Part shown: one piece after another, positions 22,958 to 34,682 of the stretch
Numbering within the stretch: the first letter of the stretch is position 1
Layout of the letters: each line of letters opens with the position of its first letter
NCBI GenBank assembly: GCA_030247855.1
Contig: JAPDRN010000146.1
Span: forward strand, 17,579 to 81,578
Length of the DNA: 64,000 nt
Direction: 5' to 3'
From: Knufia peltigerae
Lineage: Eukaryota; Ascomycota; Eurotiomycetes; Chaetothyriales; Trichomeriaceae
Notes under the pieces: generated by a model
Told to the model about the DNA's origin: nothing
The model's database searches: none
Seen by the model: only the letters and a program-made list of their open reading frames with translations
Translations under genes and position numbers: made by a program

Positions 22958-25900
22958 ATGCCACTATCAAAGAAGCCCCGCAATTCGTTTTGGGGCCTCC
23001 TGAAGGAGGAGTTATTTGGCCACAAACCCGCCAAAAGGAAGCGCCGACGACGGTCTCATCGCTCCAGACATTCTTCAGATGCAGACCAACAGGGAGGCCG
23101 CCATGGGGCCCATAAAAGATCGCACCAGCAAAAGCATCATGAAGAGAGAACACACAGCGAGACAGAAAGAGACTTGGCGAGACAACATATACGAGCCATT
23201 AGAAAAAGGAAACTCAACGCTGACGACATCAATCAGGGTGCGCTGGACTTGTAAGTCCAAAAGCACAGAGTGACCCCCTTCCGGAGCCTTGGTTCTGCTA
23301 ACCTCGTTGCAAGTCTCTCGGACGACCTCTATTCGTCGTCTACTCACTTTATCCTTGAATTGATTCAAAATGCCGACGACTGCAAGTTTAGTCTCGAAAA
23401 GGAGCAAAATGTCTCGCAACCCAGCCAAAGCGACGATTCCGAGAGGGCCTACCTGCCCGCTCTAACTTTCATCTTGAGAGAGAGAGAACTCCGGACTAAA
23501 TGCAACGAAGATGGGTTCCTTCCGGAGCACGTCGAAGCCATCTGCAATACTGGCGCCAGTTCCAAGAAAGGTGATCCTAACTCAACCGGCGAAAAGGGCG
23601 TCGGTTTCAAGTCGGTTTTCGCAATAGCAGACCTCGTCTGGATTATTTCGAACAATTACTCCTTCAAGTTCGACAAACATGAGCCACGTGGGATGCTGGC
23701 CCCGATATGGCAAGCATTGCCTGATCCTGACCTGGATGGTATCCTCCCCGGCCAAGATGGCACTACAATGGTATTTCAATTGTCCTCCATGGCTAATGAG
23801 AAAATGCACGCCATGGTACATGCCTTACAGTCTTACATCCTCAAAGTATTGATTTTCCTGAAAAACCTTCGGTGCATCACGTTCACCATTGAAGACGACC
23901 GCCGGAGAGAGCAGCAAATTACGATGACACGGAAAGACTCAGTTTCAGATGTTAAAGGTCATTACACAACCGAGCTTATTTCTCCGGATCGCTCGCGACG
24001 GCTTTTCATGATCCAAAGCTTCAAGGTGCCGTCAATGCCCACGGAGGAAAAGCGACCCGGACAGGAGACATCAGAGATCAAAATTGCATTCCCCATGAAT
24101 CCTGATAATCAGCCAGTGCTAGAGGCACAATATGTCTACTCGTTTCTGCCAGTCTATGACTTCGGATTCAAGGTACGCCAGCTCGAGAATGTGCGCGATC
24201 CGATACAGTATCACGGCTCACACGTAGAATAGTTCCTTCTTCAGGCCGACTTCCTTCTGCCGGCAAGTCGAGAAGCCATCAAGGAAAATTCAGAATGGAA
24301 TAAAAAAATTCTTGCAGCTGTCCCCGGGTTATTTATTTCCGCAATCGAGCATCTGGTGCCAAAAATCCTACGCTATTCGTGGCTGAGGTTCTTGCCGGAC
24401 GAGGGCCAGCGCGAAGACGTTTTCAAGGAAGTGAGACTGAAGATCTGGTCTCGGGTGCGTGAACAACCGTTTTTGGTGTCTGAAGCCGATGAACTAGCTA
24501 AGCCTGCGGACTTGTGGTGGGTACCTCCTTATTTCAGATACGAAGACAACACTCCCTTCACCTTGTGCACGGCCACGCAGGCCCACTACCTTTCGCGCGA
24601 TTATTCTGCGGATGACCGATACTTACTTCAACGCCTCGGTGTGGTTGAGCTCCCTCTGAAACAGTTTCTCGAAGACCTTGCGCTCCTTATCAAATCCGAA
24701 GATGGTATCGCTGAGCGTCCTGTGGAATGGCACCGACATCTGTCAAAGGCGATAGAGCAACATGAACATCGCGAACGTTGCATCCCGCAGTTGCGGTCCC
24801 TTCGAATCATCCCTACGAAGAGGCCGAGGCCAAATGAGGATGCCGAGTGGGTGGCCTCAGACCAAGGCATCATTATGTTTTCTTCTACGGAAAAATATCC
24901 CGATATTCCTCCTGGTATCAACATCTATCAAGTTCACCCAGATGTGGGAGATGAATTCGAAGACATAGACCGCCGCGCTCTGTTTCGGCATGTTGGAGCT
25001 CAAGGCTACAGGATTGGCCTAATTCACGATGAGATCATCAAGAAACAAACAGATCAAGAATCTGTTGAGTGGAGCTTGACATCCGACTTGGTTGCACAGC
25101 TTCACTTCTTGTATGAGACAGGGTGGGAAAGCAGAGGATCCCTCAATCTGTGGGTAATGACAGTGGAAGGAACTCCGGGTCTTGCATCCATGACCTATCT
25201 CAATTCCGGTCACACATATTCCGCAGCTGTGATTTTTGCCCGGGGCGGGCAGAAAGTGTCCCTCACGCAGGGCGAATACTCCGAAACAAAAGCCGGGCTC
25301 GTCCGGAGATGGAATGGTTGGCTTTACCACCAATTCCGGGTGTGGCATGTTCCAAAGCTGGTCAAAGACCGGGAGTCGTACAAAATCGAACTTTCCCCGG
25401 ATTTCGATCGAGTCACCGAGATTCTCGCGTCATCCGAGTGGCTGTTACTGTTGAAGAAAAACCAGGACGTCTATTCAGAGTGGCTAGGTACTGACAATGC
25501 ACGGACGAGCATTTTGAGAGATCAGCTGGGGTCGAAAGTTGTTGACTGCCATGACGGTTCTCGAGCTCCGCTGAACAAAACGTTCCTTTTCCCGAAAGCC
25601 CTGCTGCCCGACGAGCCCATTCCCATTGCGCGACTACAGGTGGATGACGAAAACGACGACAAATGGAAATTCCTGGCCAACTTAGGGGTTCTTTTGAATA
25701 CGAACATCTCGTTCTACATCAGATGCCTCCAGGAATTTAGTGGGAAAAGCTCGTCCGTCAAAGACATGTACGCCTTCTACAAGAAGATACAGGCGGATTA
25801 CAAAGAAAGCGAAAATGACCTCCTGTAAGAGCTCAAGTCCAAATTTGTGGCGTAAGAGTAACTGACGGAAGCTCACAGCAAGGCTTTTGACAAGCATCCG

Positions 25901-28900
25901 TTGATCTATTTTCCCATGGAGGACTCTAAACGCCAATCGGAATGGCTCAAGGTGAATGAATGCGTGTGGGAGGGTCCTCGCTGTCTTCCGAAGCTAGCAA
26001 GACTGGACCAACATTATCCGGAATGCAAGAGACTATTTCATGGCTTACTGCATGTCGCTGAAGAGGTTGATCCGACGCTTCTGATCAAGGAAGTAGAGTC
26101 TTGTAAGCCAACCGAGCTTGAACTTATCCTTGAGCTCTTGCAGGAAGCAGAACGGCGTTTAAGGAAAACCAGTGAAAGGCAGATTCCAGATATAGGGCCA
26201 AACAGGGAAATATTCCCAGTGAGAAATTACATGGGCCACAATGGTTCGGTAGTCATGAAACCGTGGCACAAATGGATGGATTGGTGGATTGCTGACGAAA
26301 AACAATTCGAAAGAACCGCGGGTGACCAAATCCCCCTCCTTGCACTCGACTTTGCTGACCTTCAGCTGATGCCATGCATAATGGATATCTTCAAGTTGCA
26401 CAGCAGCCCCGAAGAACTGGTAGCCCAAAGAGTCGAAGAGGCTGACGCTGATGGCTAACATTACAGGCTGATACCTGACCGAAAACTCAACCGAGGAGCT
26501 ACCTTGAAACGCTTGACGAACATTACCCTCTATCAGGCAGACAACATATCGTATTCCTGGAGAGTAGATGGATGGCGTCACAGTGAACCGCTCAATGTTA
26601 CATCGACCGTTCACAAAACGGAGGATGCGTTGCAAGTGTACGTGGTCAAGAGATATTTGGCCTCGAATAAGCTTCCACTTGAGCTGGCGGAACAACTCTC
26701 AAGTCATTGTGGCATCACTGATCCAGAGGGGAGACGACTGGCCATCATGGTGGTGACTCTTCAGAACATTCAAGACATCCAAGAAGAACTTGTCTCGCGG
26801 GGATATCACGAAAACAAAGGGGTGGTGTCACCGTTGAGCGACAAGAGCGCCAAACAGGCAGAGAACACTCCACCGACCTCGGGTCCTGCTCCGCAAGTCA
26901 GCTTGGATTCTGCTCCAGTCGAACCCGCGTCCGAGAAATTGAAGAAGTCGACGCTTGACGACGAAAATAACCATACAGTGCACGAGAAGACCCACCAGAA
27001 TATAAAACAGCCGCGTAATCAGGCAAACACAAGGGAGACTCTGTCTACCGGCGCCGGCACAATTGACGTTTCCGAAGATCATCACCTCTCAACCATGCAA
27101 AGTAACCATGCGTCACAGTCCGTGCATCCACCTGCGGACAGCATCCCATCCAAGCTCCTTAAGTTCGCCCGTACAGACCCTGCGAAAGACAAAGTGACGT
27201 ATCAAGGGGGTCTCGATGAAGCCGCCATTCTCTCGCTATACCGTCAAGTCACCCACACAAAGCCTAGCAGCCACAAACCTAAATTGATTGAGCCCCCCGA
27301 TTTCACAACTGGTCTTTTTGCCAAAGCTTCACCGTTCATTGTCGACCATGGCCTTCCTGATCGCTCGTGGCGCGAGTTTACTAGAAATCTTACCAGCCGA
27401 GTAACTCGCAAAGAGCTAGCTCAAGTAGTTTACCTGTCCAACGCTGCCAACAATGCCCAGGTTGACAAGGTTGACGACTTTAGCCTGGACAAGAGCATCA
27501 GAACACTGCCTGGCCGCGTGCATGTTGATGGAAGCTTGGCGCTGTCTACCACTGTTTTTGTGTCGTTGCCAACACCTATCGAGCAGCAAGAAGCGTTTGC
27601 CGGAGAGTTATTTGTGAGTTCGACGAGGGGACATCGGTGTCCACAACACTGACCACATGGCAAACAGATGTCGAAAGTACTTGAAAGAGAGCTTCAAGGC
27701 TATTACAAACCTGGAGTACATTGGACTAGCAACGCTAGAGTGCAAGAGGGACATGACCGCTATGAGAGTCAAGTGGATGCGGAGACGACTTTTACCCTTG
27801 TTGACTGCTCAGCGTTTACTGATTTTCTCGTTCGACATGAGTATCTTCCAGCACGAGATTGGATAAATCCTTCCATCACTTACCATCTAGATGTCCACAC
27901 TACAGCAGGAGGCCTACATGATCCGTTCAAGATCCAGCAGAAGAACTTTGACATGGTGAGTCAAGTCTGAGATGGAAATTGCGACGATTGAGTGGTGGTG
28001 GATACTTACTGACCTTGAGATCTAGGCTCGTGCAACATCCAAATTCAAGACTCCTAAGACCGACCTCTTCGTCCTGATCAGAATCTTCAACATCTACCGG
28101 CAGCCAGACATGCGCCTCATTGTCAATCCTTGGAGTTTGTACGCCTCCGGAAACATGGACCTTACCGTCGAAGGCGATCACTACCGTGCTCTGCTGGCAG
28201 TTGACCACGAGGAAGTCGCCTTCACAGTTCAAACGACTGAGTTGACGAACAGTTATGAGTACGAAGAGCTCAAGGGCGAAAGAGATATCCGTTTGCTGGA
28301 GATCTACCCAGACAACGAACAAGAAATGCTGAGGGGCCGAGTCTACGATACGAACCTGGATGTAGAAGATGGATATATCGCTATTTCGTACACATGGGGA
28401 CCAGCATTGAAACCATATCGCGTACACTCTTCGGTCGGGGACCTTCCAATTCCCGCGTCACTGCACTCTGCGCTAAAACGGGTAAGAAGCTCCGAGCAAA
28501 GTGTCACAGTCTGGGCGGATGCTATTTGTATCCACCAAAGGAATGAGAGTGAGAAGGTCCGACAGATCAAGCTACTGCCAGTGATTTTCGGGCAGGCAAA
28601 GCAAGTCTTTGGTTGGGTGGGAGACATGGCGGATTACAGCGATCTTGCCATCAAAGCATTACAGAGCGTCACACAACCAGAAACTGAGCAGGCCTTTTCG
28701 GAATTCGATGATAAGAAGTGGAAAGCCGTGAGCGAATTCTTTGAGAGACCCTGGTTTGTGCGGTCCTGGATCATCCAGGAGATCATTCTGGCGAAGGATC
28801 TGCTTGTGGTGTGTGGATCCCAGACAATTCTATGGCAGGACTTGTACGAAGCTGTGCGGAACTGCCAGGAACACGCCAAAAGGTCAGTCGGGGCGCTAAA

Positions 28901-29960
28901 TATCCCTCTCTTCCGCAATATGAACGCCATCGTCAGCCTTGGAGAGACCAGACATGGCTTTTGGTCTGGTTCCCAGAAATATTCGTTGCTCCAGTTGCTG
29001 GAGCTCTTCCAGCACGCCAAGTCAACCATGAAATGTGACAGGCTGTTCACTCTACTCAATGTGGCTGCCGATGGTGGAAGGCTAAACTTCAAACCCGATT
29101 ATAGCTCTCCATTGGAAGTGATCGTGCGGCGATACGGCTCAGAATTTGTCGACAGAAAACAGACTTTCGAGCTGCTCTACCGAGCTCGACTTTCAAATGG
29201 AGAAGACTTTCCATCGTGGACACCAGATTGGACGTCCAACCAATATCCCAAAACCATATCTTCCTGGCAATCAGAACCGGAATTCAGTGCTTTGGGCGTG
29301 GACCGGGAACAGGCAGGTATAAGTCCACTCGACGACAGGCTCCTTCTCATCGATGGGTGCGAGGTTGATAAGATCGCCAAGGTCGGCAACTGTACGTCCG
29401 AGGTCCACGACGCGCTGGAATATATCGCCGACATCTTCGATTTCATCGAGCTGAACGCGACCGACTCGCAGGCTGTACCAAAAGACGAGCTCAAGAGGAA
29501 ACTGCCTATCGGGTCGGCGGCCCGAGCCCCCTGGGGTGAATGGGTGGGTCAAGACTTCAACGAATCCTTCCTCGCATTGACGGAATACCTGGCCTTGAAG
29601 AACGGCCAGGACGAAGTGAGTTTCACGGCGGGACACTCTCCCGCAGAGACCACCGAGCGGCTCTCCCAGCTGCACGAAAAGTTGTGGCTCTTCCTGTTCA
29701 CGGCGATCGAGTTCTCCGAGAGGTTCCAGCCGGCCGTGGCGTGCCTGACCAACCGGGGCTGTTTTGGCCTTGTCCCAGCAAACGCGCGGGAAGGTGATAT
29801 TATCGCCGTCCTGTATGGCGGCGCTGTGCCTTTCTGCTTGAGACGTAGTGATGACGAGGAGACGTGTCGGGTTGTAGGGGAAGCTTATGTTCATGGAATC
29901 ATGCACGGTGAAGCCATAGGGTGGGAAGGTATGCGAGACGAGACGTTCCAGCTGAAATAG
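22958..29960 (+). CDS. Giant fusion protein: GHKL (sacsin/NO VEIN-type) ATPase + DUF3883-like module + HET domain
   Basis: Seven exons: 22958-23250, 23314-24172, 24245-25824, 25879-26394, 26467-27613, 27668-27955 and 28026-29960, predicted 2,205 residues. After a basic N-terminus (KPAKRKRRRRSHRSRHSS) comes a GHKL ATP-binding domain (about residues 100-330): N-box ILELIQNADDC, then DGFLPEHVEAICNTGASSK, then GEKGVGFKSVFAIAD. Residues 1470-1600 (DPFKIQQKNFDMAR, then DLFVLIRIFNIY) resemble the C-terminal DUF3883 of plant NO VEIN. In the last exon, with no stop or splice between, a complete HET domain follows (about 1660-1830): DIRLLEIYPDN, YIAISYTWGP, VWADAICIHQRNESEK, RPWFVRSWIIQEIILAKDLLVVCG. 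HET domains trigger cell death in fungal heterokaryon incompatibility; GHKL ATPases of this class act as conformational switches. A sensor-switch-effector protein is my inference. The weakest junction is intron 4 (26395-26466, donor GTTGCA), which removes an in-frame TAA. A start at 22793 would add 55 residues. Confidence 0.8.
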
Positions 29961-30120
29961 ATAAAGTATGTTGTACGACCGGTAAATGTGAATCCGACAC
30001 ATATCCTCTATGCCATTCCATGCAGGCCCTGGCGATGGGGCTCCCCACCGTTCAAGAGGTCTCAATTGAATTTTCAAAACAATAGGACTAGTGCAACAGC
30101 AGAGCCTTGACACGCCTCTG

Positions 30121-30680
30121 CAGTTAAGGTTGGCTACCCTGAGTTCAACGCTAAAAGGCAACCGGATATTGAAGATATGGTCTCCGTTTGTGCTGGATTG
30201 GCCACAGTGGACGAAGAAAGCGGCATCATCCGTTTGGTTCACTACACAACCCGGGAATCCTTCGAGCGAAAGAAGTACGATTGGTTTCGGGATGCAGAGA
30301 CCGATATCACGAAAATCTGCGTGACCTACCTCTCGTTTGGCGTTTTTGAGAGCGGCTACTCCCGATCTGATGAGGAATTCGAGAAACGGCTACATTCAAA
30401 TCCGCTCTACAACTACGCGGGCCCAGAACTGGGGACATGATGCTCGCGTGGCTTCACTTCCATGCCAGGAGGCGATGGACTTTCTACTGCGCAAGGCAAA
30501 GTGTCTTGATCACTTCTATGTAATTCTACGCGCCCTTGGCGTGCCGAGATACAGTGAGTCCGGACGACCTTCGACCGCGTACAGATGGATTCGCCGAGCC
30601 TCATACCATTTGAGCCGCCAACGAAGTTCACTTTATTTGAGAGCCAGGTTATCTCAGTATATTGCTTTGGCGTTGTAAGA
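30121..30680 (+). pseudogene. Frameshifted remnant of a NACHT/ankyrin-type (STAND) gene
   Basis: The frame through 30440 encodes DIEDMVSVCAGLATVDEESG, then IIRLVHYTTRESFER, ITKICVTYLSFGVFESG, FEKRLHSNPLYNYA. These are hallmark phrases of the winged-helix/linker region that follows the NACHT domain in fungal NACHT-ankyrin proteins. At about 30415-30425 the frame breaks: the homology moves to the frame of QNWGHDARVASLPCQEAMDFLLRKAK, which reads on to 30678 with fading similarity. Neither the NACHT P-loop part nor recognisable ankyrin repeats are present. It is therefore a truncated, frameshifted relic, about 160 bases after the HET gene stop and on the same strand. Intact members are NLR-like signalling proteins thought to act in non-self recognition. 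Confidence 0.75.
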
Positions 30681-31124
30681 ACAAAATGCTGACTGGCTGC
30701 TGGAGCTGCTGAAGCTGTCCCGCCACACTATCAATAGTATAGTCACGGACCTGCTGGCGTGTCGGCTGCTTCATCAAGCTTCGGCTCGTGGGTGCTTGTT
30801 CGTCCCAAACCGTGTTCGGTTTTGAATGTGCTCGCGCGGCAACGAACGAGCGGACAAGAAGGAAATTCAGGCAGCAGCGTAAGGACAGGGATGAAGCACA
30901 GTTCGGGGCATATATAATGTATATATATCTATATAGAATACTAGTACTACTATAACTTTTCTTAGAGAAGATTTAACTCTAAGATTAGCGATATAGTTTG
31001 AGTATAATAGCAGAATAGCATTCAACTTTAGAGGCTAGGTACATAAGTGGTAGTACTAGCTAGTATTCAGAAATCATTTGCCTTATTTAGGGTCTAGCGA
31101 TATAGTAATCCTCACTCGATGAAA
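30681..31124. other. AT-rich, TpA-rich spacer (possible RIP-mutated DNA)
   Basis: From about 30900 to 31120 the sequence is strongly AT- and TpA-rich (runs such as TATATATATCTATATAG) with no coding potential, unlike its flanks. TAGCGATATAGT occurs twice, at 30986-30997 and 31095-31106. This composition fits old repeat-induced point mutation of a repeat, next to the NACHT relic. The transporter gene ends at its right edge. Confidence 0.55.
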
Positions 31125-32778
31125 CTAGGATTCAACGCCCTTAGCTTTCTTCTCTTGAGTTTCGATGTGACGGGCAACTTGAAGTTCGTCCTTACTAGTA
31201 GATGGTAGTTCACCATCACTTTGCATCTTCAGATGATCACTCGATGGGAGTTGATTCCGTGCCACTACCGGTATCTCCCACCAAGCTCGTGCACTCGTGA
31301 AGAGATCCTCAAGCTCCTCGAGCGATCGCGCCTTTGTCTCCGGGACCAGAAAGTAGATGGCGGGGACAAATGCAAAATTGATGACAGCATAGACGATATA
31401 ATACCGCCAACCAATGGTGCTGAATGCCACCGGTGTGATCTCGGCGATGACAAAGTTGCAGAGCCAATGGGTTGCAGTGCCAAAGGCCGCAAAGTGCACA
31501 CGGAGGTCTTGAGGCCCGATCTCTGCCGCAAGCAGAAAGTTTGCTCCAAGAAAGCCCAAGGGGAAGAAGGCCATGTAGGCAAAAAGGAAGAAAACCGCCG
31601 CCACAGTCGCGGCTTTCGACTCTATGTCCGAGACTGTCCCCGCCAGGCAGGCCATGGATATCCCCATTCCCAAGACGGCGGCGAGGAAGAGAGGCTTCCT
31701 GCCGACGCGGTCGACGGTGATGAAAGCCACGGTGGCCGCAAGGATCTTCCAGGTCAACAAAACGGCCGATAGCAAAGAAGCCATTCGAGAATGCAGCTTC
31801 AAGGACTGCTTGAATATGGTCGTGGCATAATACGTGATGAGATTTGCGCCCGTCATCTGTGCAGCGACGTTGATGCCGACGGCCAGCATGAGACGGTAGA
31901 ACATCTTCCCCGAGCCCATCGTGAAGAGGTCCTTCCATCCTCGCTCGCGAGCCCGCTCCTGCTCGATGACCCTCTGCAGATTGTCGATCTCACGCTCGAG
32001 GGTTGGGCTGTCCATTTGTCCGTCGTTGAGGACGCGCATGACGGCCGCGGCTTCATCCATGCGGCCCTTCAGTGCCAACCATCGAGGAGACTCCGGGAAG
32101 AAATACGTGCAGCCGATGAGGATGGCTGCGAAGACGATGGGAATTGCCAATGGAAGCCTCCACGATATGGATCCGTGCTGAATGGTGTACAGGCCAAAGT
32201 TGATCCAGCTCGCAATGGCGATTCCCGAGGCGACAAAGATTCCAAGCACGACGACATTCTTGCCACGGCTTTTGGGCTTCGAGGATTCGGCCTGCCAGAC
32301 TGGCACTGTTGCATTTGTGGCTCCAACACCAATCCCCGTGATGATTCTCCCGACAATCAACTGTGCTAGACCGAAGGAGGACGCCTGTAACACCATACCA
32401 ACTGCCGCGACGATTGAAGCATAGACGAGAGTCAGTCTCCGCCCGAGGTGGTTGCCAACAACGGCGGTGCCTATAGCTCCAATGAGGCAGGCGATACAGT
32501 AGATTGCAACAACAGTACCTATGCCAGTCAGGTCAAAGCCCATTGTTCGTCGAGACTGGGTGTATGTACGCACCCTGGATCCGCGCCCTTTCCACCTTTT
32601 CGTGACCCTCGACATGAACGGTATCGATTTGGGGAAAGGTTTCAGTGAAAGATTTGAAAGCCAGAACACCTCCGATGTTGGATTGATTGTATCCAAACAA
32701 TAAGGAGCTTGGAACCACGACCAGGGCGATTCGCAACCGGGCGAGGGTCTGACCCCGTAGACTGGTCTGAAGATGCAT
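31125..32778 (-). CDS. MFS sugar-porter-family transporter
   Basis: Two exons: 32778-32574 and 32518-31125, 532 residues; the intron (GTGCGT...GGCATAG) joins ARIQG to TVVAIYCIACLIG. It has the sugar-porter layout of 12 membrane segments, with LLFGYNQSNIGG in TM1, GNHLGRR after TM2, GRIITGIGVGA in TM4, FFPESPRWLALKGR at the end of TM6, VDRVGRKPLF between TM8 and TM9, and VPETKARSLEELEDLF after TM12. The usual D of FGYDQG is N here. The plasma-membrane family carries hexoses, pentoses, lactose, quinate or inositol. Known Qut/quinate types differ enough that I do not name a substrate. Upstream the frame stays open, with an in-frame ATG at 33060, but that stretch is low-complexity leader. It is divergent from the small cupin gene and could bring in the substrate handled by the enzymes at 33-50 kb. 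Confidence 0.88.
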
Positions 32779-33405
32779 GGCCGAGAGAGAGGTGCTGGTA
32801 GCGTTCACGTTCTTGGAGAATTGGAACTTGGATGATAGTGCTTCTGAAGACAGATGAGAGTGCGTGAAAGTGCCATCGCTTGAAGGTAATATAGTATATC
32901 TAGACCTGGAAGCAGGAGAGAAATAAGGCGGCGCAACCCCGTAGATTGTAGGGTATGTTAGGGTAGGCGAGGAAAACTGGGGGCCGGGGCTGAGTGGGTA
33001 CGGGCGGAGCTCCCAGGTTCCGGTGCTCTGGCGGTTGGGGTCTCTAGTCGTCAACGACATCCCACCCACTTCTACGAGTACATTGACCACAAGATCTGTT
33101 TCGCGTGATTTCAGAGGGCACAGCCCAGAAACAGTACCCCTCCAGCATCCAGTTGTCTAGAGAGGCGCACACGCGGCTCTCTCCGGCCCCGGGGCATCCA
33201 CATCATGCCTCCGGTGAGGGCGGATATTCCAGGGCAAGAACGGGATCTGTCAAACTCATCGGACTTGGGCAGCATATTTGTCATTCGCGGTTCGAATAAC
33301 CATGGTCTTCGTCCAATTTGTGTTTCCGCATGTTACTTCTCTGAGCCCATGTCGAAGGCGAGACATCGATCAAGTGCAGGCATAGCTACCAGAGATTAAG
33401 CAACC
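32779..33405. promoter_or_regulatory. Divergent promoter region between transporter and cupin genes
   Basis: About 630 bases between divergent start codons, with no other gene. Co-regulation of the pair is possible. No specific binding site is asserted. Confidence 0.45.
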
Positions 33406-34002
33406 ATGACTTCAAAGGCAGGACTCGGCCTCATTCTTCCACATGGCTGCCGCATCACCCATGGAACCGCAGCATGCGTCAAGAAACCCTTTCGGGATAT
33501 CGACATTACCATGAATAATCTGACCATCAGCACTTCAAAAACCTTTCGCGGTCAGTTGGGATGGATGGAGTTTACCTCGAACGTTCGGCTCCCCCGTCAC
33601 CTTCACATGGATCTCCACGGAAAACGTCTGCTCGATGAACGAATCTTGGTCTTGAACGGCGTGGGCTTGGTTGAGCTGGCGGGAGAGTACTACGTCGTTG
33701 CTCCGGGCTCTCTTGTCGATATCCGTGGCGGCGTCCCGCACACCTGGACCGCCTGTCCCGCGGGTGTCAAACTACCAGACGGCACCATATCGAACAATTC
33801 GTTCTTGATGGTGTACGAATATGAGGATGAAACTACCTTCTTTCCGACTGCAGACAAGGACCCGATCAACAGCGTTTCCGACTACAAACCATTCAGCGGT
33901 CAGCTTCAGGAGATTCGATTTCCAAACTTCAGCGCTCAAGATGTGGCAAGGAAGGGGCTGATTGTCTTCAACGAACAAAAAGTGGCACTTGAACTGGCTT
34001 GA
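33406..34002 (+). CDS. Small single-domain cupin protein
   Basis: Single exon, 198 residues. The cupin core spans about residues 55-125: GQLGWMEFTSNVRLPRHLHMD (motif 1 with His-x-His), DERILVLNGVGLVEL, YYVVAPGSLVDIRGGVPHTW (motif 2 with the final His), then WTACPAGV. The metal-binding histidines look present, so it may hold Fe, Mn or Ni. Similar fungal proteins often accompany dehydrogenases in catabolic or secondary-metabolite clusters, but their reactions are unknown to me, so no activity is assigned. There is no signal peptide; it is likely cytosolic. It lies between a transporter and an epoxide-hydrolase-like gene and is divergent from the former. Confidence 0.8.
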   Translation: MTSKAGLGLILPHGCRITHGTAACVKKPFRDIDITMNNLTISTSKTFRGQLGWMEFTSNVRLPRHLHMDLHGKRLLDERILVLNGVGLVELAGEYYVVAPGSLVDIRGGVPHTWTACPAGVKLPDGTISNNSFLMVYEYEDETTFFPTADKDPINSVSDYKPFSGQLQEIRFPNFSAQDVARKGLIVFNEQKVALELA

Positions 34003-34682
34003 CGCCAGTTACACCTCTACTGCGTTCATAGAGTGATTATACAGATGATCTTCAAACACTTTTAGGGACCCTAGAGAAGCAGGCAGTCCACGCATATTGA
34101 GTCCATGATCGAATTTCTGAATGTCCTCAGTAGTCAAGTACTAGTTATAGATCATAGTGCACTCATAGTCACATCAGCCCAAACTCCAGCGGTGTCGTTG
34201 TTGACAGCACTGGTAAGAGTTGAGATTTCAATGGAAATGAAGCGCAGGAACAAGGAACACTGACTCCTGCAGGCTAAACCCCAAAAACCTCGGCTTGAAC
34301 AATGAAGGCATTTGCACTAATGGGGACGGTCTCGCTCAGTCCTGTGGGCTGTGGACAGTGACCCTGCCTGTTTGGGCTCCAATATGGGGGGATGCATATC
34401 CTGGAGACGAGCAAGGCTATCAGTGGATCGAAGCGAGGCCGGATTGCAGCGGTTATCGACGTTTGACGGGGACCCCAACATCTCCGCCCTGTCATTTCGT
34501 ACCTGTACAGTATGTGGAGGCGGCGAGACATAAAAGGAGACTTCCCGCACTGCAACTCGTCATACAAGCCACCGTGATTGCTTCGTCCTACCCAACTCAA
34601 GACAGCTCTCCCTTCTCTCTCCGTCTTGGGGGGGTAACGCGGTCCACCTATCCAGACAGACTCGTTACCTAGCTGCACAGTT
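34003..34682. other. Intergenic region upstream of the epoxide-hydrolase-like gene
   Basis: 680 bases without a recognised gene. ORFs on both strands (for example 34274-34756 minus) overlap each other and show no domain. Confidence 0.45.

Noticed and set aside
29271..30242. 323-codon minus-strand ORF at the end of the HET gene
   Set aside because: Lies antisense to the HET exon, begins in non-coding DNA, and shows no domain. The plus-strand frame is continuous with the HET domain.
31309..31938. 209-codon ORF inside the sugar-type transporter gene
   Set aside because: Alternate frame of the transporter strand; the real frame has all sugar-porter motifs.
32779..33090. N-terminal extension of the sugar-type transporter
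   Set aside because: Low-complexity Ser/Thr/Pro sequence with a GTG first codon; sugar porters normally begin shortly before TM1, as from 32778.
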